From Tridacna crocea (lineage: Eukaryota; Mollusca; Bivalvia; Cardiida; Cardiidae): a stretch of 64,000 bases of DNA. The stretch is taken from NCBI GenBank assembly GCA_943736015.1, contig OX031065.1, positions 33,866,427-33,930,426 on the forward strand. Direction: 5' to 3'. Numbering within the stretch: the first letter of the stretch is position 1; each line of letters starts with the position of its first letter. Shown piece by piece: positions 26,101-33,283 of the stretch. A program made the position numbers and the translations under genes. The notes beneath the pieces were generated by a model. It was not told the DNA's origin. It ran no database searches and saw only the letters and a program-made list of their open reading frames with translations.

Positions 26101-27601
26101 CTCGTTCTCATGGATTATTCATAAAGCATTTTGATTGGTAATCTCAGTTTTTCTTTGAGAAAATTTAAACTATTTTTATGACAAATATGCCGTCATTTCT
26201 TTTTTTAGTAACTGACGAAATGAAATTGCCCTCCATACAAGAGAGAATGAATATGTTATCGATCTTTCAATTGGCTGTTAGGGTACTTTCCGACCATATG
26301 AATATTCATAGGAAACGGCGATATGCTAGTCAATTTCCTAGGAGTAATGCATGCAGGGTAACGTAATGCTTAAACCTGGGTTCCGAGGATGACATCATAC
26401 AGCAATGGACTAAATACGCTGACGTCATTTTGGAGTTGTGATCAAAACATGAAACTATACCTAATAAGGCAATTAGTCCAGCTAGGGTCCAGACAACTAG
26501 AGAGAGACCCACTGATCCCGTCATTTCTAAAACGCCTTTAGGAGAAATAAAGATACCAGAGCCTGTAAATAGATTTAGCATAGAACAAATGAAAAAGATT
26601 AAAATGAGAAGGAAACAAATGCAATGAAATAGCTCTACACTTAGACAAACCTCCAGCTTGGCAGAATGTTTAAAAAGCCTTCAACTCCTGGGTCTGTTTT
26701 CACGAACCATTCTTAAGTGCATTCTTCTTCTTCAGCATTTTCCAAATTTGAAAGTAAACCTGACAACTTCTGATTGGCTGAACCATTTTGTTTAGACAGT
26801 CAGAAGTTCTATTACTTTCAATTTCTTTGAGCACAAGACCAAAAAAATAAAAGATCTTTACGACGTGTAGCTCGATTTTTTCTAACGTGCAGTTTTTTTT
26901 TTTAACTTTGCACCAAAAAAGCTCACCCTGTTTCTAGGAGATTACATTGAAAAGATGTAGGTCAACGTGCTCGTTTCTGAAAAATTTGCCTTTGAAAAAG
27001 GTATGTACAGTTAAAGAATTATAAATAATGCTATAAATAAGAAAGACCCTTATTAGATTTAACAGTCAGGTAAACAGGAAAATTAGCGGAAGATCATAGA
27101 AATATACATCATTTTGATGAAAACACATTTAGTTTTGCACAAAAATATACATGTTACAATCACATAGACCAGTTAGTTGAAAGGGGAGATAATTTGATGG
27201 AATTAAGGGTTAGTCTTTGATAAATACAAGTCTTTAACGAACAGATTTCTCTTAAAATTTCCACACTTCCATTTTTCCCCCAAAGTATTCTAATTCAAAA
27301 CAATAAGAAAAATTAAACGGGCACCTAGCCGTGCTCAATTTGTCAGAAAACGGGAATGAAGGTGACTGTGGAAGTTAATTTTTACTTTGGAAAAATGCGA
27401 TAAAAGCTTAGCAGAGAGATTGGGAAAGGAAGAAATTGCTCATTAGGACCGATTTCTCCTTTTCCCACAATCATTTTTCAGTTGGCAACAGCTATTCTTC
27501 AACGTCTTTAAATCCTGCTTTTATTTGCTTGTTTGGTGTGTAACACTGTCTCAACAATGTTTTAGTTATATTAAGGTGACAGTTCACAGATTCCCCCCCT
27601 C

Positions 27602-27635
<34 letters not shown>

Positions 27636-28277
27636 AATACTACACAAAGAGTGCTACATGTTTCACTGCACCAACAGTATTATACATAGGCGCACTTCTG
27701 GTATACTATCCATGACAAAAACACATGTACAGCAGGATGCGCACGAACATTTCCGATATACGCCTTTCAGAATAGTTTTGTGAATACGGACCCTTGATCT
27801 TTCAAGACGAGAATTATCTATTCGTTCGATAACCGGGAGCGGATGTTAAATGTTGGGCTACAAATAAGATTTACACATTTATTTATGCGTTTAGATGAAA
27901 GAATGAGCTCCCTACTTTGAGACTTTTAATATAAATGTAAAACCACAGTTTTTCGATTCATAACTGCCGATATATCCTGACAATGGACTTTTAACTCTCG
28001 AGATCAGTGAACAGCAGGTCTTTTAAAAATAAACATCTTCAACCTGCGGGTAGCAGTTAACCTATCTGTACAACATAAATGTCGGCTTTGCAGAAGTTGG
28101 TTCTTACAAATCAGATTGAACATGGGAAAGAAAATAATACATGGTATATTTACCGACAATCGTTCCAACAATCAGTGATATCCCTCCAACAAGACCAACT
28201 TCTCTTTTCAACCGCACTGGCTTTTCTAGAACCGCCATTCCATACTGTGTTTCCCTTTTCCCATTCCTCTCTCGCAT
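8080..28277 (-). CDS. SLC7 light-chain amino-acid transporter (b(0,+)AT / SLC7A9-like), 12 coding exons
   Basis: A 480-residue polytopic membrane protein assembled from twelve exons (listed separately). All introns are GT-AG and all phases agree. Residues 30-46 carry the broken first helix with the substrate-binding [10 protein letters not shown] motif of the APC/LAT fold. About twelve membrane segments follow. C140, in the TM3-TM4 loop, is where SLC7 light chains form their disulfide with an SLC3 heavy chain (rBAT or 4F2hc). LWAYDGW (225-231) is the unwound TM6 motif, and AGREGHLP (327-334) the cytosolic loop after TM8. Length and layout match human SLC7A9, which exchanges cystine and cationic amino acids for neutral ones at the plasma membrane. 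The family is clear. The subtype (SLC7A9 rather than a mollusc-specific relative) and the substrate are inferred. The start at 28277 is the least certain point, because the frame stays open upstream to 28424. No stop or frameshift was seen, so the gene is probably functional. Confidence 0.9.
8791..9158 (+). mobile_element. MITE with AGACCCCTAATA terminal inverted repeats
   Basis: GTAGCAGACCCCTAATA at the left and TATTAGGGGTCTACTAC at the right form imperfect inverted ends. The interior is shared with 23026-23402, 32297-32580 and 3825-3970. It lies in the transporter's last intron, 22 bp downstream of the exon 11 donor. No ORF inside. Confidence 0.65.
9181..9343 (-). CDS. Transporter exon 11 (TM11-TM12)
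   Basis: Acceptor CTTTCAG, donor GTAAGT, 163 nt, phase 0 to 1. Encodes residues 405-458: [20 protein letters not shown] (TM11) and [19 protein letters not shown] (TM12). Confidence 0.93.
9548..9749 (+). mobile_element. TTAA hairpin MITE, family 1, left arm decayed
   Basis: TTTACCAAACAATCCCTGG at the left and TTGTTTGGTAAAGAGTTAA at the right. The left half of the hairpin is largely deleted. It is in the intron between exons 10 and 11. Confidence 0.65.
10652..10717. repeat. Family-2 hairpin (GATCAGACTGCAC core)
   Basis: A 66-bp palindrome: GGACAGTGT..GATC..AAGATCAGACTGCAC and its inverse. Other copies lie at 15561, 17525, 20321, 22869, 24225, 31041, 41276 and 63526. Where complete, the parent element has TTAACCCTTAGGCTGC ends (see 41255-41440). 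Confidence 0.7.
10961..11110 (-). CDS. Transporter exon 10 (TM9-TM10)
   Basis: Acceptor TTTCAG, donor GTAAAA, 150 nt, phase 0 to 0. Encodes residues 355-404. [14 protein letters not shown] is TM10, followed by [15 protein letters not shown], the standard basic stretch before TM11. Confidence 0.93.
11172..11431. mobile_element. MITE with TGTGACCCATCACG ends, family 5
   Basis: TGTGACCCGTCACGCGAAAA at the left and TTTTTGCGTGATGGATCACA at the right are terminal inverted repeats. Inside is a hairpin of ACCCTGGTCAGTCTGCGCA. About 260 bp. The same family occurs at 13206-13459 and 14490-14751, and as fragments within 5078-5170 and 5915-6010. Confidence 0.75.
11611..11835 (-). mobile_element. TTAA hairpin MITE, family 1 (inverted, right end decayed)
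   Basis: TTAACTGTTTACCAAATGAC at the left, with a central hairpin of GAGAAAATGCTGGTTGTCAG. The right end (GTTTGGTAGCGAGTTCAG) has lost its TTAA. Confidence 0.65.
13117..13202. repeat. 86-bp palindrome, family 6 (TATCGTCGGTTT)
   Basis: ATATCGTCGGTTTGCTTCC, CCTCGTAACTACAGCTTG and their inverse form a near-perfect hairpin. Two more copies lie at 13904-13982 and 31393-31479. Confidence 0.8.
13206..13459. mobile_element. Family-5 MITE (TGTGACCCATCACG ends), left end decayed
   Basis: The right end CGCGTGATGGGTCACA is intact; the left end ACTCATCATGTGGAAAGGGA is diverged. The interior hairpin GGTCAGACTGCGCG is present. It is directly adjacent to the palindrome at 13117-13202. Confidence 0.65.
13660..13756 (-). 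CDS. Transporter exon 9 (REGH loop)
   Basis: Acceptor CTTTTAG, donor GTAGGA, 97 nt, phase 2 to 0. Encodes residues 323-354. [19 protein letters not shown] is the conserved cytosolic loop; TPLPSIVFT begins TM9. Confidence 0.93.
13904..13982. repeat. Family-6 palindrome (second copy)
   Basis: GTCGGTTTACTTCAAAAACC and the CTCGTAACTACAGCTTG core with its inverse; 79 bp. It lies about 150 bp upstream of exon 9 on the gene strand. Confidence 0.75.
14041..14170 (+). repeat. Possible tRNA-like SINE fragment
   Basis: GGTTCGATCCC (about 14139) matches a pol III B box. A weak A-box-like GGTCAGTGGCAAGG lies about 30 bp upstream. The flanks carry an inverted TTGGTTATCA pair (14060 and 14199). Weak evidence. 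Confidence 0.3.
14490..14751. mobile_element. Family-5 MITE (TGTGACCCATCACG ends)
   Basis: TGTGACCCATCACGCAAAAA and the inverse end CGTGATGGATCAC bound 262 bp. The hairpin core AACCCTGGTCAGACTGCGCG is intact. It lies in the intron between exons 8 and 9, 59 bp downstream of the exon 8 donor. Confidence 0.75.
14810..14913 (-). CDS. Transporter exon 8 (TM8)
   Basis: Acceptor TTTCAG, donor GTCAGT, 104 nt, phase 0 to 2. Encodes residues 288-321: [19 protein letters not shown] and [12 protein letters not shown], the TM8 region of SLC7 light chains. Confidence 0.93.
15561..15626. repeat. Family-2 hairpin
   Basis: GACAGTGTAGATCAAAGATC and its inverse around GCGCGTTATGTGC. About 66 bp; the flanks match other family-2 elements. 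Confidence 0.65.
15663..15722 (-). repeat. Retroposon 3' tail (inverted)
   Basis: Read on the minus strand: GGACCAGAGGCCTTATAT, then AAATAAAGATTTGAAG, a poly(A) signal followed by a short repeat. It resembles 4225-4300. Confidence 0.35.
16012..16135 (-). CDS. Transporter exon 7 (TM7)
   Basis: Acceptor CTTCACAG, donor GTGAGT, 124 nt, phase 2 to 0. Encodes residues 247-287: [13 protein letters not shown] and TM7, then [18 protein letters not shown], which is typical of the family. Confidence 0.93.
16538..16765 (+). mobile_element. TTAA hairpin MITE, family 1
   Basis: TTAACCCATTACCACACAAC at the left and GTTTGGTAATGAGTTAA at the right, with TTAA on both sides. A second, inverted and decayed copy starts at the same right-hand TTAA (16762) and runs to about 16920. 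Confidence 0.8.
17525..17592. repeat. Family-2 hairpin, decayed
   Basis: AATGTAGATCAAAATCAGAT against CAGTCTGATCTTTGATC, with several mismatches. Confidence 0.55.
20321..20393. repeat. Family-2 hairpin within long repeat copy B
   Basis: GCGGTGTAGATCAAAGATCA paired with TGATCTACACTGTCCGC. The matching site in copy A (about 2205-2270) is decayed, so the hairpin was probably in the long repeat before duplication. Confidence 0.65.
20606..20690 (+). repeat. tRNA-like SINE head in copy B
   Basis: TAGCAATGTGGTAGAGCATT resembles an A box and GGTTCAATGCC a B box. The spacing fits a tRNA-derived promoter. It is not a complete tRNA, as no acceptor stem closes. Confidence 0.5.
21319..21363 (-). CDS. 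Transporter exon 6 (45-nt microexon)
   Basis: Acceptor CTTTCAG, donor GTAACT, 45 nt, phase 2 to 2. With the flanking bases it encodes W231 and [14 protein letters not shown], the highly conserved loop after TM6. Without it, codon 231 would become a stop, because exon 5 ends TG and exon 7 starts A. That makes the microexon essential. A TTAA MITE (21378-21605) ends 12 nt upstream of the acceptor AG. Confidence 0.92.
21378..21605 (-). mobile_element. TTAA hairpin MITE, family 1 (inverted), next to exon 6
   Basis: TTAACTCATTACCACACGAG at the left and TTGTGTGGTAATAGGTTAA at the right. Complete 228-bp copy with intact hairpin. Its left TTAA is 12 nt from the acceptor AG of the 45-nt exon. Confidence 0.85.
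22029..22379. mobile_element. Two joined family-1 MITE copies beside exon 5
   Basis: 22029-22168 is an inverted half copy (TTAACCCTTTCCCAAACAAC). 22169-22379 is a forward copy with a full hairpin and a decayed right end (GTAAAGGGTTAGG). The right end is about 2 nt from the GTAAGT donor of exon 5. Confidence 0.7.
22387..22486 (-). CDS. Transporter exon 5 (extracellular loop, TM6)
   Basis: Acceptor TTTGCAG, donor GTAAGT, 100 nt, phase 1 to 2. Encodes residues 199-230. [11 protein letters not shown] is the outer loop and [15 protein letters not shown] the unwound TM6 that faces the substrate. A TTAA-type MITE begins within about 8 nt downstream of the donor. Confidence 0.92.
22530..22700 (+). 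repeat. Decayed family-1 MITE
   Basis: GTTACAAACTATCCCAGGTT, then TTTGAAAACACTGTTGG and a degraded hairpin. No clear ends. Confidence 0.45.
22869..22933. repeat. Family-2 hairpin
   Basis: GTGTAGATCCAAGATCAGAC and its inverse around GCACGTTCTGTGC, nearly perfect, followed by AACCTAAGGGTTAA, the family-2 end. Confidence 0.7.
23026..23402 (-). mobile_element. MITE with AAGACCTGTGTAATGG ends
   Basis: TAAGACCTGTGTAATGGAAA at the left, with CATTACACAGGTCTTATC at the right as its inverse. The interior matches 8791-9158 in reverse. It ends 17 bp from the exon 4 donor. Confidence 0.7.
23419..23544 (-). CDS. Transporter exon 4 (TM4-TM5)
   Basis: Acceptor TTTCAG, donor GTACGA, 126 nt, phase 1 to 1. 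Encodes residues 157-197. [13 protein letters not shown] is the cytosolic loop, followed by TM5 ([19 protein letters not shown]). Confidence 0.92.
23639..24165 (+). mobile_element. TTAA element, family 3 (AAAGGTGGGTATTCAG ends)
   Basis: TTAAAGGTGGGTATTCAGAA at the left and TCTGAATGGCCACCTTTAA at the right: inverted ends with TTAA on both sides. 527 bp. A second full copy is at 29250-29797 and a partial inverted copy at 32641-32945. No ORF. Confidence 0.8.
24225..24292. repeat. Family-2 hairpin
   Basis: CTGTAGATTCAAGATCAGAC and inverse around GCACAGAGCGTGC. Confidence 0.65.
24899..25082. mobile_element. 184-bp hairpin element abutting the exon 3 donor
   Basis: The left arm includes AATCAACTGGTTATTTTTG, GATATGAAAAATATCT and GCGTTGTAAGGCGTT; the right arm is the near-perfect inverse. 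The outermost bases (GGTATATAATAAATAG versus inverse GGTAAATAAATAG) reach the donor GT of exon 3 itself. Confidence 0.75.
25083..25322 (-). CDS. Transporter exon 3 (TM2 end, TM3, start of TM4)
   Basis: Acceptor CTTTCAG, donor GTAAATAAAT, 240 nt, phase 1 to 1. Encodes residues 77-155, including [19 protein letters not shown], the family signature before TM3. Next come TM3 ([18 protein letters not shown]) and C140, the expected heavy-chain disulfide cysteine. The donor directly abuts a hairpin element (24899-25082), see findings. Confidence 0.93.
26461..26562 (-). CDS. Transporter exon 2 (TM1-TM2)
   Basis: Acceptor ATTTACAG, donor GTATAG, 102 nt, phase 1 to phase 1. Encodes residues 43-75: SGIFISPKG completes the unwound TM1 substrate site, followed by TM2 ([17 protein letters not shown]). 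Confidence 0.92.
27597..27637 (+). repeat. (CT)n microsatellite
   Basis: About 40 bp of CT dinucleotides with one CCC interruption. Another lies at about 38800-38822. Confidence 0.9.
28154..28277 (-). CDS. Transporter exon 1 (start codon, TM1 first half)
   Basis: Encodes residues 1-41 plus one base of codon 42: a short charged N-terminus, then [14 protein letters not shown], the first half of TM1. The donor is GTAAATAT, phase 1. I chose the ATG at 28277-28275 because it gives a cytosolic tail of family length. The frame stays open to an ATG at 28424, but that extension runs into a GTCAGCCTG-type hairpin repeat (about 28340-28420) and is probably not coding. An upstream non-coding exon joined near CGGAAG just before this ATG is possible. 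Confidence 0.75.
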
Positions 28278-28329
28278 ACCTTCCGACGGAAATAATGATA
28301 AGAATAGAAATGAGCCAGGCTCTGTGATA

Positions 28330-28580
28330 AGGGGGCTTAATGCATCTGCGAAAAAGTATAGATCCATGTCAGCCTGTGAATTCCACGCAGGCTGACAAAG
28401 GTCGAAACTTTTTGAAATCTTCAAACTTTCTGTATGTTTAACCTTTTACCCCCATAAGGCATTTCTATGGTATCTCTAACTGACCCTAAATAACAGCAAG
28501 GATGAAGCCGTTTCTTATGTGTATATGACACCTTTTGACGGAGTAGAAAACATTGTGGCAAGAAGTGAAAGTGCTTTGTT
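28330..28580. repeat. Composite of MITE pieces upstream of exon 1
   Basis: GTCAGCCTG hairpin (about 28340-28420), then sequence matching the 4710-6546 spacer in reverse (AGGATGAAGCCGTTTCTTAT), then a truncated GTGGCAAGAAGTGAAA half hairpin. It interrupts the open frame upstream of the transporter ATG. Confidence 0.6.
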
Positions 28581-29249
28581 GTTGATAATGATGATGCTAA
28601 CTTTGTGAAGTTTCGTGTTTTACAGAATATTTTATCATTCGATGTTCAGAATTTTATTCAGAACTTAAAAGAGTTTCTATTTTGGTATACTATGACATCG
28701 TAGTACGCTTACATTTGTAAATACTATTTAGCGGTCAGAAGAATCAAAATATTTTCTCAATTTGCATCTTTTCAATCGGTAACAACATTCCATGTAGAGA
28801 TAGCTGTGGCTTAGGATGTAGAATTCTTCTCCGGACGGATAATAAATCAAAGGACTGAAAGTCCTGAAAAGCGGATTTGTTGAACAGTCTTGACTTATGA
28901 TTAGATGTAATGAAAATTAATCATTTTTATCACATGTAATAATGTATAACATTAAGCAAGGGCAATGAGAATCGAAAATGTTCTAAGTGTGTTGCGTAGC
29001 AGCTGTTATTTTACTACTTATTAAAGTATTGATTTGATCCAACAATTTGATGTGTTTTTGCTGGTATTATATTTAGGACTGTAAATAGGCATAGGACTGG
29101 GAAAAAACATGAAGGATCTATAAGTGAAAGTTATTTGACGAGTATACAGACCACTTCAATTTTTATTTGATTTGTTGATGGGTAAGACTAAAAAAAACTG
29201 TACAAAATAGGATGATGATATATAATGAAATTTCAGTAAAAGCACAGTG

Positions 29250-29797
29250 TTAAAGGTGGGTATTTAGAAATTTTACACCTAACCAAATTAAAAAATAGAT
29301 ATATCACTGAAATTTATATGAAAATATAGTACAAATCATCAATAATGAAGACTCATAAAATTACAAAAAAAAAAAAAATTTGATGGTATTCCTTTAAAAG
29401 GCTACGTAGCCTCTTAAGCTATTTTTAGATTTCGCGCCAAAAATAAAAAAATGCATTGTGGGAATGTTAAGTGACTGGCACGTGACTAATGACGCTGAAA
29501 TTCCATTACATAACAAACATGTAATTATTTTTCATAATATCTTCTTCAGACGCTATGTTTGAAGCTTCCTCTGTGTATTTCCGGTACGTAAATGAGCGAG
29601 TTGTTCATGTAAAAATAGAACGTGTTTCCCGTCGATGTCGACCTTGGCCGTAGTAAATCTCTAATTTCTCGTGTTGTCGGATGGTTTTCGAATACTGGGG
29701 TTTTATGAATGACGATTTTAAGGCTTTGGGAGTATAAGGATGATATTTTTGTATTTTTGTAAAATTTTCGTCCCTAATTCTGAAGGGCCACCTTTAA
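29250..29797 (+). mobile_element. TTAA element, family 3, second copy
   Basis: TTAAAGGTGGGTATTTAGAA to TCTGAAGGGCCACCTTTAA with TTAA at both ends. It is inserted into long repeat copy C, so it is younger than that copy. Confidence 0.8.
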
Positions 29798-30741
29798 GGT
29801 CTACAGCTGTCAATCAGTTTCAGCAATCATGAGCAAATCTGATCAAAGAGTACGATGCATTCCTACTTACACATGTATGTAATATGAAATTTTTGTGCCC
29901 TCTTGTTGAACTTCTTACCAGAGGACAAAGAAAATGACTTCCCAAGATTAAAACCAACTATTCAGATTTTCATACCCTCAAAAAACTAAATAATGAATAA
30001 CTGCGTTAAAGCTGGAAAATCATTAGTAAAGAAGAAAGATAAGATTTAGAAAAAAAAAAAATATATATCTGAACTTATACTGCATAAATTCACTTCTCAG
30101 CCTCTTTTGGGTATTATTAAATTTCATGCCACAGTTTTGGAAAGCTTTGAGGGAATGGTACTTATTCAATAACAGGCACCATCGACAAGGATTTATATAA
30201 CTGTAAGTATCAAGACGTCATATCTGGTTTGATTAAAATAAACAGAGTGACCTATTGCTAGGGTAGCCTACAATTCCATTGTCAAACGTACAAAATTGCC
30301 TTATTTTACTGAATGTAACCATACACTCTATATGAAGAGAAATATATATCTGGCAGTATAGTTATTGGCCTTTTACAAAATAATTTGATTTGTGGCATAA
30401 AGATCAACAGCTTGCTGTTTAGAGCATAAACAAACAGTTCAAACGATACAGAGTCCTCAGATCATGTGGTTTATAAACGGTAGAAAAGAAATCTGGAAGA
30501 AAAATACGAAAAGAAATAATTTCTTATTTGCCAACACTATTTTCATAAGCTCTATTACACAGGACTCATAAAACAGGATTTATCGTGTTAAAGGGCTATA
30601 AAAAAGAAAAAATCCTAAAATATTCTCCCAATTTAACTTACACATAAAATTTAAGGGTCGAATATAGGCCATGTTTGGACAACCATGAGGTATTTTGAAT
30701 ATAGTAAAATGTATCAGTAACAATTCTGTTGAATACCCCCA

Positions 30742-30816
30742 AAGGCTGGGATTGAACCTAGAACCTTCAGGTCCAAACTCTGTAGGCAAACACTCTACCA
30801 CATTGCTACTAAAGCT
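30742..30816 (-). repeat. tRNA-like SINE head (inverted)
   Basis: On the minus strand, TAGCAATGTGGTAGAGTG and a canonical B box GGTTCAATCCC. This is the best preserved of the three copies. Confidence 0.5.
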
Positions 30817-31000
30817 TACTCTATACCAAGACAGATAAGTGTACCCCTATACAAACACAAGCTATACATTTACGTGTATATCAATCTATGGGATACACCA
30901 GTATACAACATAATGGACTCATGTCAGGTTTCCTTGGCATCCGACAACTGGATCTGGAGAAAACCTTGATTCGGATTTAACACCTTACTGAACACTCATG

Positions 31001-31193
31001 TCAACCCTTAGGCTGCTAAGTGCAATTCACTGACCTTTTGCGGACAGTGTAGATCATGATCAGACTGCACAGAACGTGCAGTCTGATCTTTGATCTACAC
31101 TGTCCGACAACACGATATTTATCGCCCTCAAAATTTTAGATTTTAGTATCAACTTGAAGTATCATTTGAGTTATTCAGCAGGACAAGGGTTAA
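31001..31193 (-). mobile_element. Family-2 TTAA MITE, nearly complete
   Basis: TCAACCCTTAGGCTGC at the left (first base of TTAA mutated) and GGACAAGGGTTAA at the right, with the hairpin at 31041-31106. 193 bp. Confidence 0.7.
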
Positions 31194-31392
31194 TAACCCT
31201 GAAGGAAATATGCAATTGAAGACTTCATGGGACAAGGACAAAATTCTGGCAGACAGTATTTTCTCCTATTCCAACAGTGTTTTCAATCCCTCCTTCCCCC
31301 CCCCCCCCCCCAAGAAAAAATACTAAAACACTTTATCACATCACCACGCCGAACGTATATTTGCGCTTTATTTGCCTATAGAAGGTATGTGG

Positions 31393-31479
31393 TATATCGT
31401 CGGTTTACTTCAAATACCTCGTACCTACAGCTTGTTTCAAAGTGTAGTTACGACGTTTTTGAAGGAAGTCGAGGATATA
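31393..31479. repeat. Family-6 palindrome (third copy), diverged
   Basis: ATATCGTCGGTTTACTTC with a mutated right arm (GAAGGAAGTCGAGGATAT). Confidence 0.65.
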
Positions 31480-31919
31480 GTGCATCTTTGAGGGTATTAG
31501 AAATAGAAAAAAACTCCTTCAACGATCTCTATAACAGTGTGATCTATTATCAGCTCCTTTATCAAACATGCCGCAGATTTTACAGCCCCGAAAAATAATA
31601 CTTTGGAAACATAACAAGAAGACAGAAAATCCTAAATGCTTTTAAATGAAATTTTAAAACTGATAGTAAAACCCTAAATAAAGCTCAGCCAGTTGGAAAA
31701 GTTGTTTCAAAAGTTTTTTCTGGACATCCTTCAAAATGGGACAGTACAGCTACACCTCAATTAAAACATATTGTATCCTTTATGGTGTTGTGGAATGAAA
31801 CAAAAATCTGTTTGTCTACCAATGATTTTAAAATTAAAAAAAAAAAGGTACATTTTGTTAGGCTGACATGTTAAATAAAGGTTAACCTTGCAGGAGGCCC
31901 ATGTTAGATCCACACTTGA

Positions 31920-32151
31920 TTAACCCTTTACCACATAATGACGACCTTTAACAACCCAGAGGATGAAGCCTTTTGACAATATTGTGGGAAAAAGAGAAAA
32001 TGCTGGTAACAAGCATTTTCTCCTTTTCCCACTAAGTTTTCTACCCAATCAAAGCAAAATTGCACAATTTTAGAGATTTTGAATTTGTCGTCTGCAAATG
32101 CTTTTAATTTGGGTAGGTCTAAAACTTTGCCTTGTGGTAACGGATTATTAA
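31920..32151 (+). mobile_element. TTAA hairpin MITE, family 1
   Basis: TTAACCCTTTACCACATAAT at the left and CTTGTGGTAACGGATTATTAA at the right. The hairpin has one mismatch in its loop. It splits the forward part of copy C. Confidence 0.75.
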
Positions 32152-32296
32152 TATAGTCACACTTTTCTTAGTTAAAACACATTGTATCCTTTATGGTGTT
32201 ATGGATTGGGGAAAATTATTAAAGTAAGAATGAAAATAGAAAATCTGTTTGTTAAACAATGTTTTTAAAAAACTTAAAGAGTTACATTTTATGAGA

Positions 32297-32580
32297 TATA
32301 ATACTTTTGCATATTTTTAACCGACTAGAAATTCCGTTGGTGTCTGTCTTGAATTATTTATTGATAATTTTGTTAGTTTCCAGAAAAGGGAGGTAATTAT
32401 CATATCACTTTGTAATGAGAATATAGTTGTTTTAGATTTATAAATGATAATTCTAGGAAGGACAAAAAGGAAAATGTGGCTCCGTGAAAGTAGTACAATA
32501 ATACTCATTTTTAATCTTAGCAAATTTTTGTAAGATAATACTATAGTGGAAGTAGCTGTTTTCTATTACAGGTCCAGTAC
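32297..32580 (+). repeat. GGGAGGTAATTA-family MITE, partial
   Basis: Matches 8876-9158, including TAATACTTTTGCATATTTTT and GGGAGGTAATTATCAT. The left end is missing. Confidence 0.55.
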
Positions 32581-32640
32581 ATTAAATAAAGGTTAACCTT
32601 GCACTTGCAGAAGGCCAATGTTTGGTCCAGACAAAGTTTC

Positions 32641-32945
32641 AAACATCCGTCTGAGGAAGACATAATGGAAAATAATTATTACATATTTGTTATGTAATGG
32701 AATTTAAGCGTTATTAGTCACGTGCTAGGCATTTGACATTCCCACAATGCTTTATTGATTTTTGGCGCCAAATCTAAAAAATAACTTAAGAGGCTACGTA
32801 GCCTTTTAAGGGAATAGCATCATTTTTTTTGTAATGTTATGATTCTTAATTATTGATGATTTGTATTGTTTTTTCATATAAATTTCAATGATATATATAT
32901 TTCTTAATTTGGGGTGACGTGAAAATTCTAAATACCCACCTTTAA
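32641..32945 (-). mobile_element. Family-3 TTAA element, truncated and inverted
   Basis: Matches the right-hand half of 23639-24165 reversed, ending TACCCACCTTTAA. The other end is lost. Confidence 0.65.
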
Positions 32946-33274
32946 AAGGACGAAAAATATTGTGGACATGACAAACTGTTATTGTGTGATCGGGCATATG
33001 TTAGTCGCTGGGAGATAAAAGAATTTTAAAATCAGGCAAAAAGTAAACCAAAGATATGGTAGGTTTTCGCCTAGTTTTGAAATTAATTACTCTGTCGGCA
33101 TCTAACGCTTGGACAGATTGTCATTTTCACAGCAGTTTCCATACTTTTTAAAAGGTATAATATACATGTAAATTCAAATGCAATTTCACACCGATTTGTT
33201 TATTTTTGGACTTTAATGTCACTTTCATTGTATGAAATACAAGCATACTGTCCCAGATTTGCAATTTCAAACCA

Positions 33275-33283
33275 GTTGATACC
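33275..33283. repeat. 9-bp target site duplication, left
   Basis: GTTGATACC, directly outside the foldback terminal repeat; repeated at 37398-37406. Confidence 0.85.

Larger units (their letters stand above)
28993..31230 (-). repeat. Long dispersed repeat, copy C (inverted part)
   Basis: Reverse complement of copy A about 2000-3770, including the tRNA-like segment (30742-30816) and the family-2 hairpin (31041-31106). It is interrupted by the family-3 element at 29250-29797. A further piece in forward orientation follows at 31664-32290 and 32580-32640, so the copy is rearranged. Confidence 0.7.
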
